In this document: one piece after another, positions 15,856-25,129 of the stretch
Layout: each line of letters begins with the position of its first letter
Position numbering within the stretch: position 1 is the stretch's first letter
From: Lautropia mirabilis
GTDB taxonomy: Bacteria > Pseudomonadota > Gammaproteobacteria > Burkholderiales > Burkholderiaceae_E
Direction of reading: 5' to 3'
NCBI RefSeq assembly: GCF_900637555.1
Contig: NZ_LR134378.1
Span: forward strand, 258,001 to 322,000
Length of the DNA: 64,000 nucleotides
Translations under genes and position numbers: made by a program
Notes under the pieces: generated by a model
Told to the model about the DNA's origin: nothing
The model's input: the letters and a program-made list of their open reading frames with translations, nothing else
Databases searched by the model: none

Positions 15856-17256
15856 ATGCCCAACTCGGCTGCTGAAGCCCCGCTGAACAACCCGTCCCTG
15901 TTCCCGCAGGGCACCCACAAGTCGCTGCTCACCGTGGTCGCGGCTGCCGTCATCTCGTGGGTGGTGTACTCGGTGCTTCCCTACGACATCCCCGCCAACA
16001 AGGGTCTGGCCATCCTGCTGTTCGTGGCCATCCTGTGGTTCACCGAGGCCCTGCACATCACGGTCACCGCACTCATCGTGCCGGTGCTGGCCGCCGTCAG
16101 CGGCGTGCCGGGCATGGGAACCAAACAGGCCCTGGCCGGCTTCGCCGACCCGATCATCTACATCTTCTTCGGCGGCTTCGCCCTGGCCACCGCACTGCAC
16201 GTCCAGAAGCTCGACCGCAAGATCGCCCTGTGGCTGATCTCGCTGTCACGCGGCAACATGCTGGTGTCTGTGCTGGCACTCTTTGCCGTCACCGCCTTCC
16301 TGTCGATGTGGATCAGCAACACCGCCACCACGGCCATGATGCTGCCGCTGGCCATGGGCATGATGTCGCACCTGGACCCCGAAAAGGACCGCAAGACCTT
16401 CGTCTTCGTGCTGCTGGGCATTGCCTACGCGTCCAGCGTGGGCGGCCTGGGTTCGCTGGTGGGCTCGCCTCCCAACGCCATCGCCGCCAAGGCTCTCGGC
16501 CTGGATTTCCGCGGCTGGATGAACTACGGCCTGCCCATGATGCTGGCCCTGATGCCGCTCGTGCTCTTCTCGATGTACGTGGTGCTGCGCCCCGACTTCA
16601 GCCGCAAGGTGGATATCGGTGACAGCGAACCGATTCCCTGGAACCTGCCGCGTCTGCTCACGCTGCTGGTGTTCATCGTCACGGCCATTGCCTGGATCCT
16701 GGGCGCCCAGATCAAGACCACCTTCGGCATCGACAGCCCCGACACCGTGGTGGCACTGGCCGCTGCCGTCACCGTGGTGGTGCTGGGTCTGGTCACCTGG
16801 CGTGATGTGGCCGCCAACACCGACTGGGGTGTGCTGCTGCTGTTCGGCGGCGGCATCGCGCTCAGCAGCCTGCTCGACAAGTCCGGCGCCTCGCTGGCCC
16901 TGGGTCAGGCGCTGGCCTCGCAGTTCGTCACCACGCACCCGTTCATCGTCATCCTGGCGGTGGCCGCGTTCATCATCATGCTGACCGAGTTCACCAGCAA
17001 CACGGCCTCGGCCGCCCTGCTGGTGCCCGTGTTCGCCAGCATTGCCACCCAGCTCAACCTGCCCAAGGAAGCGCTGGTCATGGTGATCGGCATCGGCGCC
17101 TCCTGCGCCTTCATGCTGCCGGTGGCCACGCCGCCCAACGCCATCGTGTTCGGCACGGGCCTCATCAAGCAGCGCGAGATGATGCAGGTGGGCATGCTGC
17201 TCAACGTGCTGTGCATCATCCTGGTCACGCTGTGGGCGTACTTCTTCCTGGTCTGA
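15856..17256 (+). CDS. SLC13/DASS family anion:sodium symporter
   Basis: 466 aa inner-membrane transporter of the divalent anion:Na+ symporter family (CitT/SdcS/VcINDY relatives), with about 11 hydrophobic segments. The two SNT-type hairpin motifs are present: FLSMWISNTATTAMMLPLAMG and MLTEFTSNTASAALLVPVF, plus the paired SPPNAIA and TPPNAIVFG motifs that contact Na+ and the carboxylate. The start at 15856 has GGAG six bases upstream. Likely substrates are dicarboxylates such as succinate, tartrate or citrate, or sulfate. Single gene followed by a strong terminator. Confidence 0.93.
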   Translation: MPNSAAEAPLNNPSLFPQGTHKSLLTVVAAAVISWVVYSVLPYDIPANKGLAILLFVAILWFTEALHITVTALIVPVLAAVSGVPGMGTKQALAGFADPIIYIFFGGFALATALHVQKLDRKIALWLISLSRGNMLVSVLALFAVTAFLSMWISNTATTAMMLPLAMGMMSHLDPEKDRKTFVFVLLGIAYASSVGGLGSLVGSPPNAIAAKALGLDFRGWMNYGLPMMLALMPLVLFSMYVVLRPDFSRKVDIGDSEPIPWNLPRLLTLLVFIVTAIAWILGAQIKTTFGIDSPDTVVALAAAVTVVVLGLVTWRDVAANTDWGVLLLFGGGIALSSLLDKSGASLALGQALASQFVTTHPFIVILAVAAFIIMLTEFTSNTASAALLVPVFASIATQLNLPKEALVMVIGIGASCAFMLPVATPPNAIVFGTGLIKQREMMQVGMLLNVLCIILVTLWAYFFLV

Positions 17257-17348
17257 GGTCCTGAAGGGCGCCCGGTCGTCCGGCCGGCGCCCGAACCGGC
17301 GGCAGCTGCACACGCCGCCGGCCACGACGGACACCGTCCAGAAAAGCC

Positions 17349-17386
17349 AAAGGGCTGTTGCAACCGAAATTGCAACAGCCCTTTTT
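17349..17386 (+). terminator. Rho-independent terminator after the DASS transporter
   Basis: Long near-perfect stem (AAGGGCTGTTGCAA / TTGCAACAGCCCTT) with a short loop CCGAAA and a T tract on the plus strand. It is about 90 bases after the stop. Confidence 0.92.
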
Positions 17387-17523
17387 CATGGGGTCAGCGG
17401 TTCAGGGCCGACACTCAGGGCCGAGCCCTCACCGTATCCGTCTGAACCGCCCCGGATGTCCGCCGCCAGGTTGTGCATGCCCTGCGCGCCCAAGGGGGCC
17501 GTCAGCCCTCTTGCCTGAAACGC

Positions 17524-17973
17524 TCAGTGATGACGCGGCCGCGGCACCACGTCCACGACCTCATCATCGTCGTCCTCGTCATCGGCCTCTTCATCGTCGT
17601 CGATGCCGGCCAGCGCTGCCTCGGCTTCATCCAGTGCCGTGAAGCTCACCGTGCCCTCTTCCGGACGCGACTCGGCCAGCGCCTCCACCCGCGCCACGAA
17701 TTCCTGCTGGTCGATGTCCCCATCGATGTACAGCTCACGCAGCGACCGGTATTCGGGGTCGGCCAGCAGGTCCACGCCCTGCCGCTCCATCTCGGCCTCG
17801 GCCTCCAGAAAGGCCTGAAGCTCCTTCAGGTAGCGGGCATCCATGCCACCGGCCGACCGTGCGGCCCGGCTGCGTCCCTTCCCGGTGCCGGTCTCGGCCC
17901 CCGTGGCCTGATCGGCTTCGTGTGCGTCGTCATCGGCCGGTGCTGCGTCGTTCATGTCGCTCATCTTCGTCAT
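17524..17973 (-). CDS. Acidic protein of unknown function coupled to ppx
   Basis: 149 aa, no family recognised. The N-terminal 40 residues are charged and low-complexity. A central segment (ARYLKELQAFLEAEAEMERQ to about residue 105) is helical. The C-terminus has a long run of Asp and Glu (IDDDEEADDEDDDDE), then VVDVVPRPRHH. Its ATG overlaps the ppx stop (ATGA at 17970-17973), so translation is coupled to ppx. The acidic tail may bind metal or basic proteins. That it is real rather than chance rests on the coupling and the coherent helical middle. Confidence 0.65.
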   Translation of the reverse strand: MTKMSDMNDAAPADDDAHEADQATGAETGTGKGRSRAARSAGGMDARYLKELQAFLEAEAEMERQGVDLLADPEYRSLRELYIDGDIDQQEFVARVEALAESRPEEGTVSFTALDEAEAALAGIDDDEEADDEDDDDEVVDVVPRPRHH

Positions 17974-19613
17974 TCCCCGGGTTGTTCACCATCCAGCAGC
18001 ACATAGCTCACATCACGGAAGACGCCCACGCGCCCCCATTCCTCGATCTCCTGACGCAGCGACTGGTCGGTAAGCGGATGCTGCTCGGCCCAGGCGGCCG
18101 GCAACGCGATCACCCAGCCCGCCTCGGGCCCGCCTGGCAGCGCACGAATGGTGATGGGCGTTTCCCGACCGTCGCGCCGGCGCTGCAGGATGACGGCCAG
18201 CCGCAGACACAGGATCTGCTGCCATTGCGTCATGGTGGGCTCCAGCGCACGCACCTTCTTGAGCCCGCCGCTCTGGGCCAGCACGAACAGCGACAGCTCC
18301 TGCTGCTCCATGGCCGAGAAACCCGGCAGGTCCGCATTGGCCAGGATGTAGGCCCCGTGCCGATGCGCGTTGTCGTGGGCGATGAAGGAACCGATCTCGC
18401 GGATGCGGGCCGCCCAGATCAGGCTCTCGGGCTTGCATCCCGACGGGGTGGGTCGTCCGTAGCCCGGCACGCCAGCCTCCTGTCCGGAAGAGGCCGCGTC
18501 CGACCCGGCCTGCGCCGCGACGGTCTGCCCCGCATCCGGGGCCGCCCCGTCCTGCCGCGAAGCCTTCAGCTCGCGCAGCAGCTGGCAGGCCACGTCGGCC
18601 ACCTGGCGGCCGTGCTGATCGTCCATCCGGTAGCGTTCCACCAGATGGCTGATGGTGATCTCGCGCTGGTCGGCGCCCAGCTCGCGGCCCAGCAGGTCGT
18701 AGAGGATGCCCTCACGCAGGGCCGAGTCGCAGTAGCCCATCGCCTCAATGCCGAACTCGTCGAACACCGACTGCATGGCGGCCAGGCCGCCGGCGATGAC
18801 CGGCTGCCGGTCGACGCGCAGACCCGGCAGATCGGCCAGTGCATCCACATGGCCGGCTGCCACGCACAGGTCCTCCAGCAGCGAGAGCCCTTCGCGGGTG
18901 ATGGCCGTATGGCCGAAATTGGCGCTGACCAGCGCCAGCAGCGCCTTGGCCGTGCCGGACGTGCCCACCGCGTACTGCCAGCCCAGCCGCTTGAAGCCGT
19001 GCACATGCGCCGCCAGCTGCTCGCCGCAGTGCAGCCGTGCCTTGCGCATGGCCGCCCGGGTGAGCTTGCCACTGCTGAAGAACTGCTGCGTGAGGGCCAC
19101 GCAGCCAATCTGCAGCGACTCGCGCCGCCGGGGCTGCTCGTCCACCCCGATGATGCACTCGGTGGAACCGCCGCCGATGTCCACCACCAGCCGCAGCTGA
19201 TGGTCGAGCGGCAGGCTGTGGGCGGCCCCCAGGTAGATGAGGCGTGCTTCCTCGCGCCCGGCCACCACCTCGATGGGGCGCCCCAGCACCGCGCTGGCTT
19301 CCTTCAGGAAGGCGCCGATGTTGTGCGCCACCCGGAAGGTGTTGGTGGCCACCGCCCGGAAGGCTTCCAGCTCCAGGCCCTCCAGCCGCTCGGCAAAGCG
19401 TCCCAGCGCCTGCAGTGCCCGCTGGCGCGCCTCTTCGGACAGCTCGAACTGCCGGTCCAGGCCGGCGCCCAGCCGGACCGCTTCCTTGATCTGGTCGAGG
19501 ATGCGCAGCTGGGGACCGGCCGAGGACTGGTCGATTTCGGCCAGCAGCAGCCGGAAACTGTTGGAACCCAGGTCAACGGCAGCCAGGGGCCGTCGCGGCA
19601 GGGAATCGCTCAT
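17970..19613 (-). CDS. ppx: Exopolyphosphatase, Ppx/GppA family
   Basis: 547 aa from the chosen ATG. It hydrolyses polyphosphate or pppGpp, cytoplasmic. The acetate/sugar-kinase fold is visible: AAVDLGSNSFRLLLAEI (phosphate 1), the TNTFRVAHNIGAFLKEA region, GREEARLIYLGAAHSLPL, then VVDIGGGSTECIIG (phosphate 2), and later AVGTSGTAKALL. A C-terminal HD-like helical region follows (GSFIAHDNAHRHGAYI). An insertion of about 45 residues around 380-425, rich in Ala, Gly and Asp, is unusual. It is divergent from ppk, a common pairing for synthesis and breakdown of polyphosphate. The upstream part of the frame to 19688 is excluded because MSDSLPRRPLAAVDLG is the natural start. Confidence 0.94.
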   Translation of the reverse strand: MSDSLPRRPLAAVDLGSNSFRLLLAEIDQSSAGPQLRILDQIKEAVRLGAGLDRQFELSEEARQRALQALGRFAERLEGLELEAFRAVATNTFRVAHNIGAFLKEASAVLGRPIEVVAGREEARLIYLGAAHSLPLDHQLRLVVDIGGGSTECIIGVDEQPRRRESLQIGCVALTQQFFSSGKLTRAAMRKARLHCGEQLAAHVHGFKRLGWQYAVGTSGTAKALLALVSANFGHTAITREGLSLLEDLCVAAGHVDALADLPGLRVDRQPVIAGGLAAMQSVFDEFGIEAMGYCDSALREGILYDLLGRELGADQREITISHLVERYRMDDQHGRQVADVACQLLRELKASRQDGAAPDAGQTVAAQAGSDAASSGQEAGVPGYGRPTPSGCKPESLIWAARIREIGSFIAHDNAHRHGAYILANADLPGFSAMEQQELSLFVLAQSGGLKKVRALEPTMTQWQQILCLRLAVILQRRRDGRETPITIRALPGGPEAGWVIALPAAWAEQHPLTDQSLRQEIEEWGRVGVFRDVSYVLLDGEQPGE

Positions 19614-19811
19614 CGAATCATCTCTTGATTGGATCGATCGGCATTCTGCAACAAAACGGCTACACAGGACACCCAAGCCCGACATCATCCTGATGTTTCC
19701 CTGCCCGACGCAACAGACTGAAAAGGCGGCCTCCAGACCACAGCCCGAAGTCAGCCTCCGCCAAGCCGGCAGGCGGCTGGGCTAAACTGGCGGCAATCCC
19801 GAGGATCCCGC

Positions 19812-21875
19812 GTGAACGACACCGCCACTCCCCCCCTGCCCCCGCCGCTGGACCGCGAGCAGGGCATCATCGCCTTCAACCGCCGCGTGCTGGCGCTGGC
19901 CGAATCCCCCAACGCCCCCCTGCTGGAGCGGCTGCGCTACATCACCATCGTTTCCAGCAACCTCGACGAGCTGTTCGAGATCCGCGTGGCCGAGCTGAAG
20001 GAAATCGCCCGAAGCAACACCCCGCTGGCGGCCACGGCACGCGCCAGCATCGCCACGCTGGCCGTCAGCGCCCGCGAGCTGGTCGAGCGCCAGTACCAGG
20101 TGCTGCGCGGCGACATCCTGCCTGCGCTGGAAGCCGAAGGCGTGAAGGTCTTCTTTCCCGCCCAGTGGGACGACGCCCTGCGCAACTGGGCCTACCAGGT
20201 CTTCATGAGCGAGATCGAGCCGCTGCTCACCCCCATCGCCCTGGACCCGGCCCATCCGTTCCCGCGCATCTCCAGCAAGACGCTCAACTTCGCCGTGGAG
20301 CTGGACGGCCGCGACGCCTTCGGCCGCCGCCCGGGCCTGGCCATCGTGCAGGCGCCGCGCGTGCTGCCCATCGCCTTCAAGGTGCCTCCCGAAGTGGCGG
20401 GCGTGCCGCACGGCATCGTGCTGCTGTCGTCCATCATCAAGGGCTTCATGAGCGAGCTGTTCCCCGGGCTCACCGTCTGCACGCAGTGCTCGTTCCGCCT
20501 CACCCGCAACAGCGACCTGTTCGTGGACGAGGAAGAAATGACCAACCTGCGCAGCGCCCTCAGCGACGAGCTGGGTCAGCGCCCCTGGGGCCATGGCGTG
20601 CGGCTGGAAATGACCGCCGACATCAGCCCCGAAGTGGCCGAGCGCCTGCGCAAGGAATTCGACCTGAACGAAGAGGACTGCTACCGGGTCCACGGCTCGG
20701 TCAACCTGGGGCGCTATGCCAAGATCATCGAGCTGGTCGAGCGCCCTGACCTGCTCTTCCCGCCGTTCACGCCCAGCCAGCCCGCCGCCCTGCAGAAGGA
20801 CGACCTGTTCAGCGTCATCGCCGCCGGCGACGTGCTGCTGCACCACCCCTACGAATCCTTCAATCCGGTGAAGGACTTCCTGCGCAGCGCCGCACGCGAT
20901 CCGCAGGTGGTGTCCATCAAGCAGACCATCTACCGCACCGGCGCCGATTCGGTGCTGATGGAATCGCTGATGGAAGCCGCCCGCGCCGGCAAGGAAGTCA
21001 CCGTCGTGCTGGAACTGATGGCCCGCTTCGACGAAGAGACCAACATCAACTGGGCCGCCAAGCTGGAAGAAGTGGGCGTGCACGTGGTCTATGGCGTGGT
21101 GGGTCACAAGACCCACGCCAAGCTGGCCCTGGTGCTGCGACGCGAGGCCGAAGGGCTGCGACGCTATGCCCACCTGGGCACCGGCAACTACCACCCGCGC
21201 ACGGCGCGCCTGTATGAGGACTTCGGACTCTTCACCGCCGACGAGGAGATCTGCGCCGACGTTCACGAGGTCTTTCGCCGCCTGACCGGCCTGGGTACCG
21301 CCGGCGGCCTGAAGGCGCTGCTGCAGGCGCCCTTCCGGCTGCACGGCACCCTGCTGCAGGCCATCCAGCGCGAGACCGAAGCCGCCCAGGCCGGCCGCAA
21401 GGCACGCATCATCGCCAAGCTGAATGCGCTGCTGGAAGAGCGCATCATCGAGGCCCTGTATGAAGCCAGCTGCGCCGGCGTGCAGATCGACCTGATCGTG
21501 CGCGGCGTCTGCGCATTGCGCCCCGGCATCCCCGGGCTGTCCGAGAACATCCGCGTCACTTCGGTGGTGGGGCGCTTCCTGGAGCACAGCCGCATCTACT
21601 ACTTCTGGGCAGACGGCAAGGAGAAACTCTGGCTAGCCTCGGCCGACTGGATGGAACGCAACTTCTTCCGCCGCGTCGAAGTGGCCTTCCCGCTGAAGGA
21701 CGCCACCCTCAAGCGCCGCGTCATCGAGGAAGGACTGCTGAACTACCTGCAGCCCGACACGGCCGCCTGGAAGATGGACAGCAACGGCGACTACCACGTG
21801 GGGGGCGAGCTGCTCTCGCCCGAGCACGACGCCCAGCAGCGGCTGCTGCGAAAGCTCACCGCCCAGGGAAGCTGA
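19812..21875 (+). CDS. ppk: Polyphosphate kinase 1
   Basis: Synthesises polyphosphate from ATP, membrane-associated. 687 aa, equal to E. coli Ppk in length. N-terminal domain FNRRVLALAESPNAPLLERL; the catalytic autophosphorylated histidine is in GHKTHAKLALVLRRE, and the second histidine in RFLEHSRIYYFWADG. LFSVIAAGDVLLHHPYESF and KQTIYRTGADSVLMESL are further signatures. It is divergent from ppx across about 200 bases. The stop is followed by a GC hairpin without a T tract. Confidence 0.96.
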   Translation: MNDTATPPLPPPLDREQGIIAFNRRVLALAESPNAPLLERLRYITIVSSNLDELFEIRVAELKEIARSNTPLAATARASIATLAVSARELVERQYQVLRGDILPALEAEGVKVFFPAQWDDALRNWAYQVFMSEIEPLLTPIALDPAHPFPRISSKTLNFAVELDGRDAFGRRPGLAIVQAPRVLPIAFKVPPEVAGVPHGIVLLSSIIKGFMSELFPGLTVCTQCSFRLTRNSDLFVDEEEMTNLRSALSDELGQRPWGHGVRLEMTADISPEVAERLRKEFDLNEEDCYRVHGSVNLGRYAKIIELVERPDLLFPPFTPSQPAALQKDDLFSVIAAGDVLLHHPYESFNPVKDFLRSAARDPQVVSIKQTIYRTGADSVLMESLMEAARAGKEVTVVLELMARFDEETNINWAAKLEEVGVHVVYGVVGHKTHAKLALVLRREAEGLRRYAHLGTGNYHPRTARLYEDFGLFTADEEICADVHEVFRRLTGLGTAGGLKALLQAPFRLHGTLLQAIQRETEAAQAGRKARIIAKLNALLEERIIEALYEASCAGVQIDLIVRGVCALRPGIPGLSENIRVTSVVGRFLEHSRIYYFWADGKEKLWLASADWMERNFFRRVEVAFPLKDATLKRRVIEEGLLNYLQPDTAAWKMDSNGDYHVGGELLSPEHDAQQRLLRKLTAQGS

Positions 21876-21900
21876 AGGCCTCCGATCGGAAAGCGCCCAT

Positions 21901-21924
21901 CCCGTCGGGCACAGTCCCGACGGG
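21901..21924. other. GC hairpin after ppk
   Basis: CCCGTCGGG and CCCGACGGG are separated by six bases. It is a possible transcription stop or RNA end for ppk, but it lacks a T tract. Confidence 0.5.
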
Positions 21925-21943
21925 CGCAGGGCATCCCGGCAGG

Positions 21944-22023
21944 TGTCTCCCACCCCAACGACCCGCGGCAGACGGCGCCCTGCTGTCTCCCAGCCCCATG
22001 ACCAGCGGCAGCCGGCGCCCTCC
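21944..22023. repeat. Imperfect 40-bp tandem duplication (two copies)
   Basis: Two adjacent units with a period of exactly 40 bases, both starting TGTCTCCCA and ending CGGCGCCCT, with about 80 percent identity. It is non-coding, between ppk and the aldehyde dehydrogenase gene. Confidence 0.7.
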
Positions 22024-22120
22024 TCCGGGTCTTCCCCAGTGAAGGGGGCGTCCCGGATATTGGATAGCATAGAAGGCTGCCCCATCGTTCGCTGAACGGA
22101 CGAACACCCCAGGAGACACC

Positions 22121-23578
22121 ATGAAGCTCAAGGACCCGAGCCTGCTGCAGACCCGCTGCCTGATCGATGGTCAGTGGCTGGATGCCGACAGCGGCAAGAC
22201 CATCGCCGTCACCAACCCGGCCACTGGCGAGACCATCGCCCACGTGCCCGACATGGGCGCCGCCGAGACGCACCGCGCCATCGACGCCGCCGAGGCCGCC
22301 CGCGCCGCCTGGCAGAAGAAGACCGCCAAGCAGCGTGCCGCCATCCTGCGCCGCTGGTTCGAGCTGATCACCGAGCACACCGACGACCTGGCCGTCATCC
22401 TCAGTACCGAACAGGGCAAGCCGCTGGCCGAGGCCCGCGGCGAGATCGCCTACGGCGCCAGCTATTTCGAGTGGTATGCCGAAGAGGCCAAGCGCATCTA
22501 CGGCGACATCATTCCCTCCAACAACAACAGCCAGCGTGTGCTGGTGATGAAACAGCCCATCGGCGTGTGTGCCGCCATCACGCCCTGGAACTTCCCGAAC
22601 GCGATGATCACCCGCAAGGCCGCGCCCGCCCTGGCCGCCGGCTGCACCTTCGTCATCCGTCCGGCCTCACAGACCCCGCTGTCGGCACTGGCCATTGGTG
22701 AGCTGGCCCAGCGCGCCGGCGTTCCGCCCGGCGTCTTCAACGTGCTCACCGGCAGCTCGCGCGCCATCGGCGGCGAACTCACCGGCAACGACACGGTGAA
22801 GAAATTCTCCTTCACCGGCTCCACCGAAGTGGGCCGCCTGCTGCTGGCCCAGTGCGCCGGCACCGTCAAGAAGGTGTCCATGGAACTGGGCGGCAACGCG
22901 CCCTTCATCGTCTTCGACGACGCCGACCTGGATGCGGCCGTCACCGGCGCCCTCATCTCCAAGTTCCGCAACGCCGGCCAGACCTGCGTCTGCGCCAACC
23001 GGCTGTACGTGCAGGCCGGCATCCATGACCGCTTCGTCGAGAAGTTCACCGCCGCCCTGGCCGAACTGAAGGTGGGCAACGGCCTGGATGCCGGCGTCAC
23101 CTTCGGGCCACTGATCGACGAGAACGCCATCGCCAAGGTGCAGGAACACATCGCCGACGCCGTGGAAAAAGGCGGCAAGGTGGTGACTGGCGGCAAGCCC
23201 CATGCCCTGGGCGGTCTGTTCTTCGAGCCCACCATCGTCAGCCACGTCACCCAGCAGGCCCGCGTGGCCCGCGAAGAGACCTTCGGTCCGCTGGCGCCCG
23301 TCTTCCGCTTCGAGACCGAAGAAGAAGTGGTGCGCTGGGCCAATGACACCGAATTCGGTCTGGCCGCCTACTTCTACACCCGCGACCTGGGCCGCAGCAT
23401 CCGCGTGGCCGAGGCGCTGGACTACGGCATGGTGGCCGTCAACTCCGGCATCCTGTCCAACGAGGCCGCCCCCTTCGGCGGCGTCAAGCAGTCCGGCCTG
23501 GGCCGTGAGGGTTCCAAGTACGGCATCGAGGACTATGTGGAAGTGAAATACGTGCTGCTGGGCGGCATCGACGGCTGA
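22121..23578 (+). CDS. gabD: Succinate-semialdehyde dehydrogenase family (NAD(P)+ aldehyde dehydrogenase)
   Basis: 485 aa aldehyde dehydrogenase of the GabD type. The catalytic Glu is in MELGGNAPFIVFDDADLD and the Cys in GQTCVCANRLYV. NAD(P)-binding FSFTGSTEVGRLL and the C-terminal GLGREGSKYGIEDYVEVKY are typical of GabD. GabD oxidises succinate semialdehyde to succinate. With the next two genes, which act on amino acids, it could instead serve another semialdehyde such as 2-ketoglutarate semialdehyde. One family residue differs: VIRPASQTPLSA has Arg where Lys is common (VLKPASQTP). This Lys contacts the cofactor in many relatives, so cofactor preference is worth testing. Confidence 0.92.
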   Translation: MKLKDPSLLQTRCLIDGQWLDADSGKTIAVTNPATGETIAHVPDMGAAETHRAIDAAEAARAAWQKKTAKQRAAILRRWFELITEHTDDLAVILSTEQGKPLAEARGEIAYGASYFEWYAEEAKRIYGDIIPSNNNSQRVLVMKQPIGVCAAITPWNFPNAMITRKAAPALAAGCTFVIRPASQTPLSALAIGELAQRAGVPPGVFNVLTGSSRAIGGELTGNDTVKKFSFTGSTEVGRLLLAQCAGTVKKVSMELGGNAPFIVFDDADLDAAVTGALISKFRNAGQTCVCANRLYVQAGIHDRFVEKFTAALAELKVGNGLDAGVTFGPLIDENAIAKVQEHIADAVEKGGKVVTGGKPHALGGLFFEPTIVSHVTQQARVAREETFGPLAPVFRFETEEEVVRWANDTEFGLAAYFYTRDLGRSIRVAEALDYGMVAVNSGILSNEAAPFGGVKQSGLGREGSKYGIEDYVEVKYVLLGGIDG

Positions 23579-23645
23579 CGCCCCGGCCGCTTCCGGAGGG
23601 CAGGCCCCCTGGCCGAAGCCTGAAGCATCAGGGATATCCCCTATC

Positions 23646-23674
23646 CGCCTCGGTCCAGGCACGTGACCGAGGCG
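23646..23674. other. Hairpin between the aldehyde dehydrogenase and FAD oxidoreductase genes
   Basis: Perfect ten-base arms CGCCTCGGTC / GACCGAGGCG with a nine-base loop and no T tract. It may attenuate read-through. Confidence 0.45.
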
Positions 23675-23747
23675 GCGGAATGAAAGTCGGGCTAGACTGC
23701 ATGAGCCCGGGCGGCATCGCCTGCCCCGAACTCATCCCAACCCCATC

Positions 23748-25025
23748 ATGATCACCCCTTCATCCCACCACAACGTCGATGTCATCGTCCTGGGTGCCGG
23801 CATCGTCGGCGTCAGCGCGGCTCTGGCCCTTCAGGCACAGGGCAAGCGGGTCTGCCTGGTGGACCGACAGGAACCCGGCCATGGCACTAGCTTCGGCAAC
23901 GCCGGGCTCATCGAGCGCGCCAGCCTGGTGCCCTACGCCTTCCCGCGCCAGCCCGGCGAACTGCTGCGCCACGCCAGCAACCGTCACAGCGCGCTGCGCC
24001 TGCAATGGGGGGCACTGCCCTGGTACGCCAGCTGGCTGTGGCGCTACTGGCGGGAATCCTCCCCCGCCCGGCTGGCGCAGGCCACCGAGGACATGCGCCC
24101 GCTCATCGAACTGTGCGTGGCCGAGCACCAGCCGCTCATCAGCGCCGCCAACCTGCACGACATCGTCCGCGACGGCGGCTGGATCGAGCTGGTGCGCGGC
24201 CAGAAAGCCTTTGCCGAACTGTCGCGCCAGGCGCAGGACGACGCCCACCGCTGGGGCCTGAACATCGAAGTGCTGCCCGACAACGCCCTGCGCGCCTGCC
24301 TGCCCGGCCTGCGTCCGGAAGGCGGCATCACCGGCGGCATCCACTGGCAGGATCCCTGGACCGTGCAGTCGCCCGTGCGGCTGGTGGAAGGCTACGCGGG
24401 GCTCTTCCGCTCGCGCGGCGGCCAGTTCATCCACGCCGATGCCATGGCGCTGCAGCAGACCGAGCAGGGCTGGCGGCTGCCGCTGCCCGACAGCACCGAA
24501 CTGCATGCCAGCGACGTCGTGCTGGCGCTGGGCGCCGACACGGGCACCCTGGCCGAACGCTTCGGCTACCGGCTGCCGCTGCGCCCCAAGCGCGGCTACC
24601 ACCTGCATTTCCGCATCGACGACGCGCACCCGGCCCCGTCCTTCCCCGTCTGCGACCGGGACTCGGGCTTCGTGCTGGCCGAGATGAACGACGGCGTGCG
24701 CCTGACCACCGGTGTGGAACTGGCCCTGCCCGACGCGCCGCCCAACGACAGCCAGGCCCGTCAGGCCACCCGCATCGCCCGCCAGTTCTGGCCCCTGGGC
24801 GAGGAAGTGGAAAGCCAGCCCTGGATGGGACGGCGCCCCTGCACGCCCGACATGCGCCCCATCATCGGCCCGGCACCGCACCACCGCGGCCTGTGGTTCG
24901 ATGTGGGCCATGCCCACCACGGCCTCACGCTGGGGCCCGTCAGCGGCCGCCTGCTGGCCGAGCTGATGACCGGCCAGCAACCGTTCACCGATCCGTCGCC
25001 CTATTCGGTGCAGCGCTTCCTCTGA
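23748..25025 (+). CDS. FAD-dependent D-amino acid oxidoreductase (DadA-like)
   Basis: 425 aa flavoprotein of the DAO/DadA superfamily. The Rossmann motif is VIVLGAGIVGVSAALALQAQ (residues 13-32), followed by the acidic end of the second strand (LVDRQEPGHGTSFGNAGLIE), a signature of the DadA subgroup. The C-terminal flavin contact is GLWFDVGHAHHGLTLGPVSG. Such enzymes oxidise D-amino acids, sarcosine-like amines or hydroxyproline to imino acids. The next gene, an ornithine-cyclodeaminase homologue, is of the type that reduces cyclic imino acids, which supports a cyclic or D-amino acid route. No signal peptide. Confidence 0.9.
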   Translation: MITPSSHHNVDVIVLGAGIVGVSAALALQAQGKRVCLVDRQEPGHGTSFGNAGLIERASLVPYAFPRQPGELLRHASNRHSALRLQWGALPWYASWLWRYWRESSPARLAQATEDMRPLIELCVAEHQPLISAANLHDIVRDGGWIELVRGQKAFAELSRQAQDDAHRWGLNIEVLPDNALRACLPGLRPEGGITGGIHWQDPWTVQSPVRLVEGYAGLFRSRGGQFIHADAMALQQTEQGWRLPLPDSTELHASDVVLALGADTGTLAERFGYRLPLRPKRGYHLHFRIDDAHPAPSFPVCDRDSGFVLAEMNDGVRLTTGVELALPDAPPNDSQARQATRIARQFWPLGEEVESQPWMGRRPCTPDMRPIIGPAPHHRGLWFDVGHAHHGLTLGPVSGRLLAELMTGQQPFTDPSPYSVQRFL

Positions 25026-25129
25026 ATCCTTCCTGCGCCCGCCGGGGACCCTGGGCCGCGACCGCCTCCGTGCACCAGGGTCGGGCACGATGCCCCGGCT
25101 GATCCGATCCACATCCCATTACCACCACC

